Shown: positions 39,325-48,438 of the stretch, in pieces
How positions within the stretch are numbered: the first letter of the stretch is position 1
How the letters are laid out: the number at the start of each line of letters is the position of its first letter
Assembly: GCF_000411135.1 (NCBI RefSeq)
Contig: NZ_KE150263.1
Location: forward strand, 62,001-126,000
Reading direction: 5' to 3'
Source: Actinotignum schaalii FB123-CNA-2
GTDB lineage: Bacteria; Actinomycetota; Actinomycetes; Actinomycetales; Actinomycetaceae
DNA: 64,000 nt
The notes under the pieces: generated by a model
The model's input: the letters and a program-made list of their open reading frames with translations, nothing else
Databases searched by the model: none
Told to the model about the DNA's origin: nothing
Made by a program: the position numbers and the translations under genes

Positions 39325-40061
39325 CGCAGATCACCTACCTCGCCTGCTGCGCCGCCCGGGGAAGGTGCGGCGTCGTCGTTCTTCTTGACACGAGTGCGCA
39401 CCACGAAACGCACCACCAAGAACAGCGCGAAAAGACTCATCGCGACGGGCAGAAGGGCGCTCGGCGCACATAGCTGCGCCAGCAGGAACGCGAGGCCGGC
39501 ACCGAGCACGCCGGGAATATCGCGGCGTGCGTGGAAAGCGTCCAGTGCGAGGACGATGAAAAGGGCGACGAGCGCAAAATTAACACCACGAATCTGACCG
39601 GGAAGGAATCCGCCAATCGCCACTCCCAGTAGTCCGCCACCAACCCAGCATGCCTGGAGCACAGCTTGGAGAGAGATGAGCCGGCGTTGGTTCCAGACGC
39701 CCGGATGTGAGGTGGTGATCGCGTAGGTTTCGTCGGTGAGGGAGTAGATGCAATACATGCGGGCAAGCGGGTGGGTGAGCTGCGCGATGGGATACGAAAA
39801 CGCGTAAAAAACGTGACGTACGTTCACGAAAAAGATGGTGAGGAGAATCGTGAGGACCGGTGCGTGTGCGCTAATGAGGGCGACGGCGAGCAGCTCAGCC
39901 GAGCCGGAATAAATAAAGAAGGACAGCGCGGGCGCTAACCACCACGGTTGGCCGTACTGGATGACAAGAAGTCCGAAGGCCATGCCCAGGGGGATCATTC
40001 CCAGGCCAGCGCCCGCGGCCATCTGTGCTCCGAAGCGTACATCTGATACGTGGGAAGGCAT
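39321..40061 (-). CDS. azlC: AzlC-family branched-chain amino acid exporter
   Basis: A 246-residue membrane protein of the AzlC/YgaZ/BrnF family: GLGMIPLGMAFGLLVIQYG, SFFIYSGSAELLAVALI, FFVNVRHVFYAFSY and YSLTDETYAI are characteristic. Start chosen at the ATG at 40061 for normal length; the open frame continues 57 codons upstream without similarity and would overlap the divergent gene. Works with AzlD. Confidence 0.9.
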   Translation of the reverse strand: MPSHVSDVRFGAQMAAGAGLGMIPLGMAFGLLVIQYGQPWWLAPALSFFIYSGSAELLAVALISAHAPVLTILLTIFFVNVRHVFYAFSYPIAQLTHPLARMYCIYSLTDETYAITTSHPGVWNQRRLISLQAVLQACWVGGGLLGVAIGGFLPGQIRGVNFALVALFIVLALDAFHARRDIPGVLGAGLAFLLAQLCAPSALLPVAMSLFALFLVVRFVVRTRVKKNDDAAPSPGGAAGEVGDLR

Positions 40062-40178
40062 GCGCCCTATTGTGGCACTGGCGGGGGAGCGGAGGGTGAA
40101 GTTTCCACGATGCGGAGCGCGGGGCGCCAAGAGAGTTACTATGGTGCAGGTCCCATTGTTCAAGGTGAAGGAGCCTCC

Positions 40179-40820
40179 ATGACCGTCGTGAAAATCAATG
40201 CTATTTCTGTTCCGGAAGGTGCTGGCGAGCACTTCGAAGCGCGTTTTGCAGCGCGCGAAGGCGCCGTAGATCAGCGGCCCGGTTTCCTATCCTTCCGGTT
40301 GCTGCGCCCACTCAACGAAGGTGAGCGCTACCTTGTGGTCACCGAATGGGAGTCCGAGGAAGATTTCACCGCGTGGTGTAGCGATCCAGCGGCACATCCA
40401 CGCAAGATGGAGGAGAACCGCCACGCGGCTGCCCATGCGGACCTGAGCGCGCAGCTGCTCGAATTTGATGTAGTCAATCTTCCCGAAGTCGAGCACGGGG
40501 AAACCCCGCAGGCGGGTTTTGTTTCTCTTGTAGCGCTATCCTTCCTTCCCGGGATGGAGAAGGTTATTGAGCAGCGCTTCGCGGCGCGCAAGGCAGCCGT
40601 GGATGCGGCGCCCGGGTTCTCCTTCTTCGAGCTGTGGCGCCCGGTGCGCGGAGTGGAGGAGTACTACGTGGTCACCGGCTGGGATTCGCAGGATTCTTAC
40701 GATTCCTGGGCTGAGGCCCGGGAACGTGCTCCGCATAACACCGCGGATCAGCCCAAGAATCGGGGCTTGGACGTGACCCTGCACGGGTACGCAGTGGTGC
40801 AGCAGAGCACCAAGCGGTAG
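40179..40820 (+). CDS. tandem antibiotic-biosynthesis-monooxygenase (ABM) domain protein
   Basis: A 213-residue protein made of two ABM-fold repeats (about 1-95 and 112-205). Each contains the F-x-x-R-F-AAR-x-x-AVD-x-x-PGF core and a YxVVTxWxS strand. The family includes heme-degrading IsdG/MhuD-type enzymes and small quinone monooxygenases, which dimerise; here two copies are fused. The catalytic Asn/His of IsdG enzymes is not obvious, so heme degradation is uncertain. GGTGAAGGAG precedes ATG 40179. Confidence 0.8.
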   Translation: MTVVKINAISVPEGAGEHFEARFAAREGAVDQRPGFLSFRLLRPLNEGERYLVVTEWESEEDFTAWCSDPAAHPRKMEENRHAAAHADLSAQLLEFDVVNLPEVEHGETPQAGFVSLVALSFLPGMEKVIEQRFAARKAAVDAAPGFSFFELWRPVRGVEEYYVVTGWDSQDSYDSWAEARERAPHNTADQPKNRGLDVTLHGYAVVQQSTKR

Positions 40821-40870
40821 GTCCTGGATGCGGGGCTGAGGCGCGAGGTGAGGACGATGCTGTGGAAACA

Positions 40871-40899
40871 CGGACATCATTCAGGAAGAATGATGTCCG
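40871..40899 (+). terminator. 12-bp hairpin after the ABM gene
   Basis: CGGACATCATTC (40871-40882) pairs with 40888-40899 across the loop AGGAA. Another hairpin follows at 40914-40943. They lie between convergent genes. Confidence 0.5.
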
Positions 40900-40913
40900 C
40901 CTGGCAAACTAAG

Positions 40914-40943
40914 GGGCGGGTACCGTTTCCTCGGTACCCGCCC
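40914..40943. terminator. second 12-bp hairpin between convergent genes
   Basis: GGGCGGGTACCG (40914-40925) pairs perfectly with 40932-40943 around a 6-nt loop. It may act for the TetR gene on the minus strand. No T-run. Confidence 0.5.
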
Positions 40944-41014
40944 GTGTACAGGTTGATTCTTGTGCGCTAGCTGGTGTCGTGTTCCAGCCCCGCAACTACT
41001 GCAAAAGGCCGCGC

Positions 41015-41632
41015 CTAGCGCTCCCGGTCTTCCAGATATCGGAGCAGCACTGCTTCGTATCCGTCCAGAGCGCCCGCGGGATCCTCCGCCGCATCCTCGA
41101 GGAAGGGAATCAGATCCGGCCCGGTTTTCTCCATGACATCCAGACCCTCCAGATCGATGTTACGGAAAGCCTTTTCCGTAACATAGTGGAGAATAGTCCG
41201 CCCGGTTGCCATAAATGCGAAAGCCACCGCCTTGCGATGCGAAAAACCGCCATCTTCCAGTGCCCGGGAGAGCCCTTGGAGCTGACGGGCAAAGTGCACC
41301 GTCAATTTCGGGTTACACAGCAGCACCTCACCCAGACCCACGAAATCATCCAGGGTGCGCCGCAGATTCGCATCTGCCTGCTCAATGGCATCGTGCCAAT
41401 CTGTGCCCGCCAGCACGATTGGTGTTTCATCGGCGGCACGCCGAACGACTGCATCCACAATGTCCTGGCGGCCATCGTAGAGGCGGTACACCGCGGGGGT
41501 CGCGACGCCGATCTTGCTTGCTATATCACTCATAGTGAAGGTAAAGACGCCAACCTCCTTCGCTGCCCGAATAACATCGTCAGCGTTGAAGCGTTGCTTC
41601 CTACCCACTTTTCTTCCATGCGTTCGTTCCAC
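41015..41632 (-). CDS. TetR-family transcriptional regulator
   Basis: A 205-residue regulator with an N-terminal helix-turn-helix (FNADDVIRAAKEVGVFTFTMSDIASKIGVATPAVYRLYDGRQDIVDAVV, about 14-58) and an unremarkable ligand-binding C terminus. The third helix VATPAVYRLYDGR is the usual recognition helix. No adjacent divergent target is obvious; the next gene on the left is convergent. Target and ligand unknown. Confidence 0.82.
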   Translation of the reverse strand: MERTHGRKVGRKQRFNADDVIRAAKEVGVFTFTMSDIASKIGVATPAVYRLYDGRQDIVDAVVRRAADETPIVLAGTDWHDAIEQADANLRRTLDDFVGLGEVLLCNPKLTVHFARQLQGLSRALEDGGFSHRKAVAFAFMATGRTILHYVTEKAFRNIDLEGLDVMEKTGPDLIPFLEDAAEDPAGALDGYEAVLLRYLEDRER

Positions 41633-41772
41633 GGTTTCAGTTTAGTGTAAAAATAACTCCGGTGTCGCTCGAAACACAGGTTTTTTCTTAACAAATGGGG
41701 AAACCGAGGTGGTGCTCGCAGCAACGAGTTCCGAAGCCCCCATGCGCCGCCGCCATTCGAAAGGTATCCGGA

Positions 41773-41819
41773 TAAAAATGAGGCTCAGCACCGGCGCCCT
41801 TGTCGGTACTGAGCCTCAT
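41773..41819 (-). terminator. intrinsic terminator of ppc
   Basis: On the minus strand ATGAGGCTCAG and its complement (41809-41819 with 41778-41788), with a nested ACCG/CGGT stem, are followed by five T. It lies 47 nt past the ppc stop. Confidence 0.8.
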
Positions 41820-41865
41820 CTCGCGCGGTGAGTTCGCCGCACGCTTCATTCGGTTTCCTTAACGC

Positions 41866-44679
41866 TTATCCCGTGTTCTTCATTCCAGCGGAGATCCCGT
41901 TAATCGTGGTGAGCAGAGCACGCTGCTCATCAGCTGATTGCTCCTTGCCCGAAGCCGCATCAGCCCGAACCCGCGCCAGTAGCGCCACCTGGAGGTAATG
42001 GATGGGCTTGAGATACTGGTCACGGATACGCAAGGTACGCTGGAGAACCGGTTGGGTATCAAGAAGGTCATCCTCAGCCAGCAGGGCCTCAAGTTCACGC
42101 ACCGTCAGCTCATATTCTTCGCGAATCTCCGCGTAGATATGGTGGAGACGCTCAGGCACCAAGGTACGTACGTAATGCCCTGCAATATCCATATCAGTTT
42201 TCGCCAGGGTCATCTCGATATTGGACATCGTGGTGCGGAAGAACTGCCAACCGCGCACCATCTTCTTCAAATCCTCACCGTAACCGGCTTCGCGAGCAGC
42301 CCGGAGCCCAGAACCAGCGCCGAACCATCCCGGAACGATCTGGCGGGATTGGGTCCACCCGAAAACCCAGGGAATAGCTCGCAGGCCATCCAAGCCCTTT
42401 TCCGAGGTGGTGCGCTTGGAAGGACGTGATCCGATATTAAGATCGCCCAGCAATTCCACCGGAGTGGAGGTCACGAAGTATTCAGGCAAATCGGGATCAT
42501 CGGCAAGAACCCGATAGCGCTGGTACGCAGCACCGCTAAGGAAATCCATGACTTCGTCATAACGGCTGAGCGACACATTGCTATTGCGCGGTTCGCGGTG
42601 CAGGGCGGAGGCCTCCATCACGGCAGCCAGGGTGAGGGAGAGATTCTCTCGTGCCAGGGCCGGCAGCGTGTACTTATCGGAAATAACCTCGCCCTGTTCT
42701 GTAAACTTAATTTCCCCGTCCAGGACACCGTAGGGCTGAGACAAAATTGCGTCATAGGTGGGTCCACCCCCGCGCCCCACCGAGCCACCACGGCCGTGGA
42801 AGAGCCGCAGGGTCACGCCGTGGCGTGCGGCGACGTCGCGCAATTGACGCTGGGCCTGGTGAATCTCCCACTGGGAGGTCACCACACCCGCATCTTTATT
42901 GGAATCGGAGTAGCCCAGCATTACTTCCTGACGGTTACCCCGCAGCCGCACAATTTCCCGATAGGAAGGATCAGAAAGGAGGGTATCGAGGATATCCCCG
43001 GCCCGGCGCAGTTCCGGCACTTCTTCCAGCAACGGAGCGAATCCCAGATCTGCGCGTTTCTCCGCGCTTTCCAAATCGATAATCCCGGCTTCGCGAGCCA
43101 ACAGGGCCACGGAGAGGATGTCATCGGGGCCGTGGGTCATCGAGACCAAATAGGTGGTGATGGCATCGGTCCCGTATATCTTATGGGCCTGGCGAATCGC
43201 CCGGAACACCTCGAAAGTCTTTTGCGAACTCGCGGTGAGCGGCGAATCATCGGTGTTAATGAGCGCGGGGGCCAGCGGGCGTGCCGAAGCCAGTTCCCGC
43301 CCCAGCAGCACGGTGCGTTCTTCGCGGCTCAGCGTTGCGTAATCCGCCTCCAGCCCACCAAAGCGATTGAACAATTCACTCAGCAGTTCAAAATGCTTCT
43401 CGGAATGCTCTCGGACATCCAAAATGACTAGCCCTAGGCCCATCCCGTGAATAATTTGCTGGGCGGTGGCGAGCAGCCCATCGGCTACCCGTTCCGCACC
43501 GTGGCGGCGCAGTGCATCGCGGAGCAGCTGGAATTCTTCCTGAATTTCCGATCCGGTTGCGTAATCATGGCCGGGGATGTGCTCGGCCCCGGTGGTAATG
43601 CGCACCTTCGTATTATTGAGTTTGGAGCGAATAGCGCCGAGTTTGAGCCGGTAGGGTTCTTCCGCGTAAAGAGCCCGCGAATCTTCATCCACAAGGTCCG
43701 GGAAGCGGAAGTCCTCTTCCAGAGAAGCCAGCAGTGCGGCGTCGTCGCCCGAAAGACGCGAGGAAATGGACAAGCTGAGCATCGCGCGGTTGACGAACCA
43801 CACCGCAATATCGATAGCGGTGCTGGACTGCAACCGCAACACATCGGCGGTGGCATCTGCCGTGACGTAAGGATTTCCGTCGCGATCCCCACCGATCCAG
43901 GATCCGAAACGAATCGGCACTGCGTCTTCCGGAAGGCGGGCACCGTAACGTTCCAGTTCGTCACGGAAATCCGTGATGACATCGGGAAGGGTATCCGTGT
44001 AGAGACTGCGCAGATACCACATGACATTGCGGGCTTCGTCCAGAGGAGTGGGCTGTACCCGGCGCAATTCATCCGTGAGCCAGATACTCTCCATCACCGA
44101 GGCGAGTTCGCGATCTTGGCGGGCGCGTTCTTCACTGCCTTCTTCCGTTTCCGTCTCCACAATTTCCGAGACGCGGCGTAGCTTGGTGAGCACGGCGCGC
44201 CGCTGCGCTTCGGTGGGGTGAGCGGTAAAAACAAGGCGAATATCAAGCGAATCGACGGTTTTTTGCAGGCCTTCCAGCCCGACCGCGTCATAGATCCGGG
44301 AAATTGCGCGCGGCACCCAGGATTCGGCCGGCTCTTTATCGCCGATAACCTTGATACGGAACGTTTGTTCCGCGGCATTGGCCAGCAGGAAATATTCCGC
44401 GAAAGCGCGGGTGAGAATAATGGCGGTATCCGTGGACATATCATCCAGGGAGCGCTGCACTTCCGAAGCCGCCGTCTCCGAATCTAGGTCACGCGCAGCC
44501 GCGCGAACTTTTTCAATAAGGTCGAGGGTTTCTTCCCCGTGCTGCTGGGCGATTTCTTGACCGAGCATCGTGCTCAGGCGCCGCACAACCGCGCGCAACG
44601 GGGCGTCAAAATCTTCAGTGGAGCGGGCCGTGGTGCGGTCAACGGAGTCGTGGAGCTGAATATCTTGGTCGTGGCTCAC
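41866..44679 (-). CDS. ppc: phosphoenolpyruvate carboxylase
   Basis: A 937-residue enzyme carboxylating PEP to oxaloacetate to refill the TCA cycle. Signatures: VFTAHPTEAQRRAVL near residue 155, EVMLGYSDSNKDAG, FHGRGGSVGRGGGPTYDAI and FGWTQSRQIVPGWFGAG; it ends in the typical GISAGMKNTG. Length is normal. A T-tailed terminator follows. It diverges from the SorC-type regulator gene, 198 nt apart. Confidence 0.97.
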   Translation of the reverse strand: MSHDQDIQLHDSVDRTTARSTEDFDAPLRAVVRRLSTMLGQEIAQQHGEETLDLIEKVRAAARDLDSETAASEVQRSLDDMSTDTAIILTRAFAEYFLLANAAEQTFRIKVIGDKEPAESWVPRAISRIYDAVGLEGLQKTVDSLDIRLVFTAHPTEAQRRAVLTKLRRVSEIVETETEEGSEERARQDRELASVMESIWLTDELRRVQPTPLDEARNVMWYLRSLYTDTLPDVITDFRDELERYGARLPEDAVPIRFGSWIGGDRDGNPYVTADATADVLRLQSSTAIDIAVWFVNRAMLSLSISSRLSGDDAALLASLEEDFRFPDLVDEDSRALYAEEPYRLKLGAIRSKLNNTKVRITTGAEHIPGHDYATGSEIQEEFQLLRDALRRHGAERVADGLLATAQQIIHGMGLGLVILDVREHSEKHFELLSELFNRFGGLEADYATLSREERTVLLGRELASARPLAPALINTDDSPLTASSQKTFEVFRAIRQAHKIYGTDAITTYLVSMTHGPDDILSVALLAREAGIIDLESAEKRADLGFAPLLEEVPELRRAGDILDTLLSDPSYREIVRLRGNRQEVMLGYSDSNKDAGVVTSQWEIHQAQRQLRDVAARHGVTLRLFHGRGGSVGRGGGPTYDAILSQPYGVLDGEIKFTEQGEVISDKYTLPALARENLSLTLAAVMEASALHREPRNSNVSLSRYDEVMDFLSGAAYQRYRVLADDPDLPEYFVTSTPVELLGDLNIGSRPSKRTTSEKGLDGLRAIPWVFGWTQSRQIVPGWFGAGSGLRAAREAGYGEDLKKMVRGWQFFRTTMSNIEMTLAKTDMDIAGHYVRTLVPERLHHIYAEIREEYELTVRELEALLAEDDLLDTQPVLQRTLRIRDQYLKPIHYLQVALLARVRADAASGKEQSADEQRALLTTINGISAGMKNTG

Positions 44680-44864
44680 TAGATCTACTCGCCTCTCCTT
44701 GGGGATTTCACCGTCACGGTATCGGGCGAGGCACAGCTGTGGCGTGTGCCCTTACCGACGCCGCTCTCCATCCTAACGCTAAGGCCGCGCCCCGGTGTAA
44801 TCACAGGTCCCGGGTGGAACGACGCCGCGGCGACTGCGTTGTTACGTGCGCGGGAAGCCTCGCT

Positions 44865-44870
44865 TACACT
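44865..44870 (+). promoter_or_regulatory. putative leaderless -10 box of the SorC-type regulator
   Basis: TACACT ends 7 nt before GTG 44878, so the message would start at the codon. There is no Shine-Dalgarno sequence. Confidence 0.4.
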
Positions 44871-44877
44871 AGCGGTG

Positions 44878-45849
44878 GTGAGGTACGACGACGAGGTGGT
44901 GCACGTGGACTCTGGTCTTTCTACTCGGGATATTGATGCGCTTGACGCCGCAAAACTGTATTACTCCGGACTCAGCCAGGACGAGGTCGCCCAGCGTATG
45001 CACCTGGCCCGCTCCACGATCTCCAAGTTGCTCAGCCACGCCCGCAAACGCGGTTTTGTGCGGATTACCGTCAATGATCCGCGCGAAGATGATGCTTTCC
45101 TATGCGCGCGTTTGAGCGAGCGCTTCAATTTACTGGATGTGCGCCTGGTCAGCCCGCCCAGTTCCGCGCCGGAAGATATGCGCGAGGCCCTCGGGCGGGT
45201 GGGCGCGCAGGTGCTCAGCGAACAGATTCGTGACGGCGACGCTATCGGCATCTGCCTCTCGCGCACGACCGAAGCGGTCTCCCGCCATATGCCTCGTATT
45301 CCGCGTAAAGGCGTGGCGATTATTCAGCTGACGTGCTGTATCGGGGCATGCGTGCGCACCATTGATGAAACGATGGTGATGGAACGCATTGCCGCCTCCT
45401 GTGGCGGGCAGGCCGTGTATTTCCAGCTCCCGGCTTTTCTCAGTGCTCAGCAACGTGAAGATCCGGGCGTGAAGGCGCGCTTGCGAGCTACGCGCACGCA
45501 GCGGGCCAGTACCCGGGTGGTTCTCTACACCGTGGGGGATGCTCGCTCCAATCTGGCCTATCTGGCAGGTTTCCGCCTGGAGGATGCCGATATGACGCGC
45601 CTGCTCACCACCTCGGTCGGTGATATTTGCACCCATTTCATTACCGCGCAGGGCCGGATATGCCTTCCGGATCTCAATAATCGTGCCACCGGGATTAGCC
45701 TGCCCGAGTTGCGCGAAAAGGAGCAAAAGATCCTGGTGGCCGGCGGGCCGGATAAACTCCAGGCTATTTATGCAGCCTTGGCCAATGGCTATGTGTCCCG
45801 CCTGGTTACCGATGTTGGGACCGCGCGGGCTTTGACGATGATGGCCTGA
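44878..45849 (+). CDS. SorC/DeoR-type sugar-binding transcriptional regulator
   Basis: A protein of about 323 residues with an N-terminal helix-turn-helix (AAKLYYSGLSQDEVAQRMHLARSTISKLLSHARKRGFVRI) and a SorC-type sugar-phosphate-binding domain (from about 60 to the end, ending NGYVSRLVTDVGTARAL). This is the architecture of Bacillus DeoR, which is released by deoxyribose-5-phosphate. Being directly upstream of deoC and a deoxyribose operon supports that role. The exact start is uncertain: GTG 44875/44878 are favoured by the -10 box, while the frame is open back to 44746. Confidence 0.85.
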   Translation: MRYDDEVVHVDSGLSTRDIDALDAAKLYYSGLSQDEVAQRMHLARSTISKLLSHARKRGFVRITVNDPREDDAFLCARLSERFNLLDVRLVSPPSSAPEDMREALGRVGAQVLSEQIRDGDAIGICLSRTTEAVSRHMPRIPRKGVAIIQLTCCIGACVRTIDETMVMERIAASCGGQAVYFQLPAFLSAQQREDPGVKARLRATRTQRASTRVVLYTVGDARSNLAYLAGFRLEDADMTRLLTTSVGDICTHFITAQGRICLPDLNNRATGISLPELREKEQKILVAGGPDKLQAIYAALANGYVSRLVTDVGTARALTMMA

Positions 45850-45920
45850 TGATAAGCCTGAACACAGTGATCCGAAGTTGAACGGCTGAGGGATAACAAG
45901 GCTAAGCTGCCGTGTAACAA

Positions 45921-45939
45921 ATGTTCCTTTCGCGAACAT
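45921..45939. promoter_or_regulatory. candidate DeoR-type operator 1
   Basis: ATGTTC (45921-45926) and GAACAT (45934-45939) form a perfect inverted repeat with a 7-nt spacer in the regulator-deoC gap. Confidence 0.4.
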
Positions 45940-46069
45940 CGGTGGCAATATGCGCGCTCCGTAACCGCGCCACAGTGGTTTTCCCGCAAGCTGACGCGGT
46001 TTTGTACACTGCAGAAGCGCGGGGCAGCGCATGGCGCGCAAGTGGGGCTCTCGCCTAGATTCACTCGTG

Positions 46070-46087
46070 AACACCGGGAACGGTGTT
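46070..46087. promoter_or_regulatory. candidate DeoR-type operator 2
   Basis: AACACCG (46070-46076) and CGGTGTT (46081-46087) form a perfect inverted repeat with a 4-nt spacer, running into a TTATAT box (46086-46091) that could be the deoC -10. Repressor binding here would block the promoter. The rest of the 329-bp gap (45850-46178) shows no other feature. Confidence 0.4.
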
Positions 46088-46178
46088 ATATCAGTAGCGT
46101 GAGACTGCTAGGGGAGACTACGGTGGTGGAGTTTCCCGCTATCAGCGTGAATCACGGTGGGAAACATACAAAGGAGTC

Positions 46179-46856
46179 ATGATGCCCGCTCTCGATCATT
46201 ATCCACATCCCGCACAGCTCATCGACCACACACTCTTGCGAGCCGATGCACGCCGCGGCGAGATTGAGGAACTGTGCTCCCAGGCCCGCGACCTGGGAAC
46301 AGCATCGGTATGCGTTAACCCGGTGTGGGTGGAAACTTGCGCGGCCCGCCTTGCGGGTAGTGGCGTCAAGGTGTGCACCGTTATTGGATTCCCCTTGGGG
46401 GCCAGTACTTCGGCAACCAAAGCTTTCGAGACTCGCGATGCTATCGCGCATGGAGCTACCGAAGTAGATATGGTCATGGACCTGGGTGCGGCACGCGATG
46501 GACGCTGGGAGGATGTGGAAACGGATATCGCCGCGGTAGTGGGTGCAGCTCAGCCCGCCGCACTGGTCAAGGTGATTATTGAGATCTGCCTGCTCAGCGA
46601 TGAGGAGATCGTGCACGCCTGCCGGGCTGCCCAACGTGCCGGAGCGGATTTCGTAAAAACCTCAACGGGCTTTTCCTCCGGTGGGGCAACGGAACACGCC
46701 GTCGCGCTCATGCGGGCAACTGTAGGGGAAGAGATGGGGGTGAAGGCGGCCGGCGGGATCCGCAGCGCCGCTGATTTCCGCGCCATGGTGGAAGCCGGAG
46801 CCAATCGCATCGGGGCTTCCGCCGGAGTTCAGATCCTCGCCGAATTACAGCGCTAA
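46179..46856 (+). CDS. deoC: deoxyribose-phosphate aldolase
   Basis: A 225-residue class I aldolase splitting 2-deoxyribose-5-phosphate to acetaldehyde and glyceraldehyde-3-phosphate. Visible: [11 protein letters not shown] at the start, [13 protein letters not shown], the [10 protein letters not shown] strand and the Schiff-base lysine in [23 protein letters not shown] precedes two adjacent ATGs, 46179 and 46182; the second has better spacing. It heads the deoxyribose operon. Confidence 0.96.
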   Translation: MMPALDHYPHPAQLIDHTLLRADARRGEIEELCSQARDLGTASVCVNPVWVETCAARLAGSGVKVCTVIGFPLGASTSATKAFETRDAIAHGATEVDMVMDLGAARDGRWEDVETDIAAVVGAAQPAALVKVIIEICLLSDEEIVHACRAAQRAGADFVKTSTGFSSGGATEHAVALMRATVGEEMGVKAAGGIRSAADFRAMVEAGANRIGASAGVQILAELQR

Positions 46857-46975
46857 ACACCAGCACGAGCACACGTACCAACCGAAAAAACGAATATTCC
46901 CTTCCGGGTGGTGGGGTGGCAGCGACGCCGCAACCCACCACCCGCGGGCGAACTTTGACAAAAGAAGGACTAGTC

Positions 46976-48382
46976 ATGTCAGGAAAATCGGGCAATGACG
47001 CCCCACTGCGGACCACACTAAAACCGCACGAAGAAAATTCCGGAGTTCCCAATACCAGCTTCGGTCTCATTAAAGATCCCTCCCTCCAGCTGCGCGACGG
47101 TTATCTCAACCGCACCCCGCTGCTCCAATACATTCTTATTTCCATTTGTTTCCCATTGTGGGGAGCCGCCGCGTCCCTCAATGACGTGCTCATTACCCAA
47201 TTCAAATCAATTTTCGAGCTCTCTGATTTCGCCTCCGCCTTCGTGCAATCCGCCTTTTATGGCGGGTACTTCCTGCTGGCCATCCCCGCCTCGCGGGTGA
47301 TCCGGAAATGGTCGTATAAAACCGGGATCCTGGTGGGTCTGAGCTGCTATATCATCGGCTGCACGATGTTCTTCCCGGCCTCACATATGGCAACCTACTC
47401 CGTTTTCCTGGCAGCGCTGTTCGCTATTGCTACCGGGCTTTCCTTCCTGGAGACCTCCTGCAATACCTATTCCACCATGATTGGCCCGCGGCGTAGCGCT
47501 ACATTGCGGCTCAATATTTCCCAAACTTTCTATCCGCTGGGCTCCATTTTCGGAATTCTGCTCGGTAAATACCTGATTTTCACGGAAGGGGAGGCGCTAC
47601 ATAAGCAGCTCGATGATCTGAGCGGCCTGGAGAAAACCCAATTTGCGCAGGAAATGCTCCAGCGCACTTTGCAGCCTTATAGGTTCATTATTCTGGTGCT
47701 CGCCGTCGTACTTATTCTGGTGGCGCTCACGCAATTGCCGTCGTGTAAACCGCTCAACGCCGCGCACCACCAGTCCCGGGCGTCCATCGGCGAAACGCTC
47801 CGCTATCTTCTCCACAATAAGCGCTTCGGCACCGGGATTCTCACCCAGTTCCTCTACGTAGGTATGCAGACGGCGGTGTGGTCCTTCACGATTCGCCTCG
47901 CCCTCACCCTCGATACTTCCATTAATGAACGCACCGCCAGTAACTATATGGTGTGGGCTTTCGCGGCTTTCTTTACCGGGAAATTCATCGCGAATATTCT
48001 CATGACGAAGCTGAACGAAAACCTGGTGCTCGTGCTGTATTCCCTGGCCGGGGTGGCTGCCCTCAGCTACGTGGTGCTGGTGCCGAATATGACGGCGGTT
48101 TACGCCGCCATCGTGACCTCCGGGCTGTTCGGGCCGTGCTGGGCCACTATTTATTCGCGTACCCTCGACGCCATCGAGGATAAGCGGCATACGGAAACCG
48201 GTGGCGCCGTTATTGTTATGTCGATTATCGGCGGCGCGGTGATACCCGTTATTCAAGGGTTGGTCTCTGATAAGACCGGGTCGATGCAAACCTCCTTCAT
48301 CGTGTCGCTGTGCTGCTTCGTGGCGGTGCTCATCTACTTCTTCTCTATTTATCGTAAAGATCGCGCGGGCGCCGCGGCCTGA
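46976..48382 (+). CDS. FucP-like MFS permease, probable deoxyribose transporter
   Basis: A 468-residue, 12-helix major facilitator of the FucP/GluP branch. The family region LIPASRVIRKWSYKTGILVGL and LSFLETSCNTYSTMIGP is present. In Salmonella the deoxyribose cluster deoQKPX contains a FucP-type permease (DeoP), and the same set of partners is found here (kinase, DUF4432 mutarotase, DeoC). Deoxyribose is therefore the best guess; fucose genes are absent. Start at ATG 46976 with AAGAAGGAC upstream. Confidence 0.85.
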   Translation: MSGKSGNDAPLRTTLKPHEENSGVPNTSFGLIKDPSLQLRDGYLNRTPLLQYILISICFPLWGAAASLNDVLITQFKSIFELSDFASAFVQSAFYGGYFLLAIPASRVIRKWSYKTGILVGLSCYIIGCTMFFPASHMATYSVFLAALFAIATGLSFLETSCNTYSTMIGPRRSATLRLNISQTFYPLGSIFGILLGKYLIFTEGEALHKQLDDLSGLEKTQFAQEMLQRTLQPYRFIILVLAVVLILVALTQLPSCKPLNAAHHQSRASIGETLRYLLHNKRFGTGILTQFLYVGMQTAVWSFTIRLALTLDTSINERTASNYMVWAFAAFFTGKFIANILMTKLNENLVLVLYSLAGVAALSYVVLVPNMTAVYAAIVTSGLFGPCWATIYSRTLDAIEDKRHTETGGAVIVMSIIGGAVIPVIQGLVSDKTGSMQTSFIVSLCCFVAVLIYFFSIYRKDRAGAAA

Positions 48383-48438
48383 CCGCGCCTGCCTGTCGTG
48401 TTTTTGAGACGTCACTGTTATGAACAAAGGAGATCATT

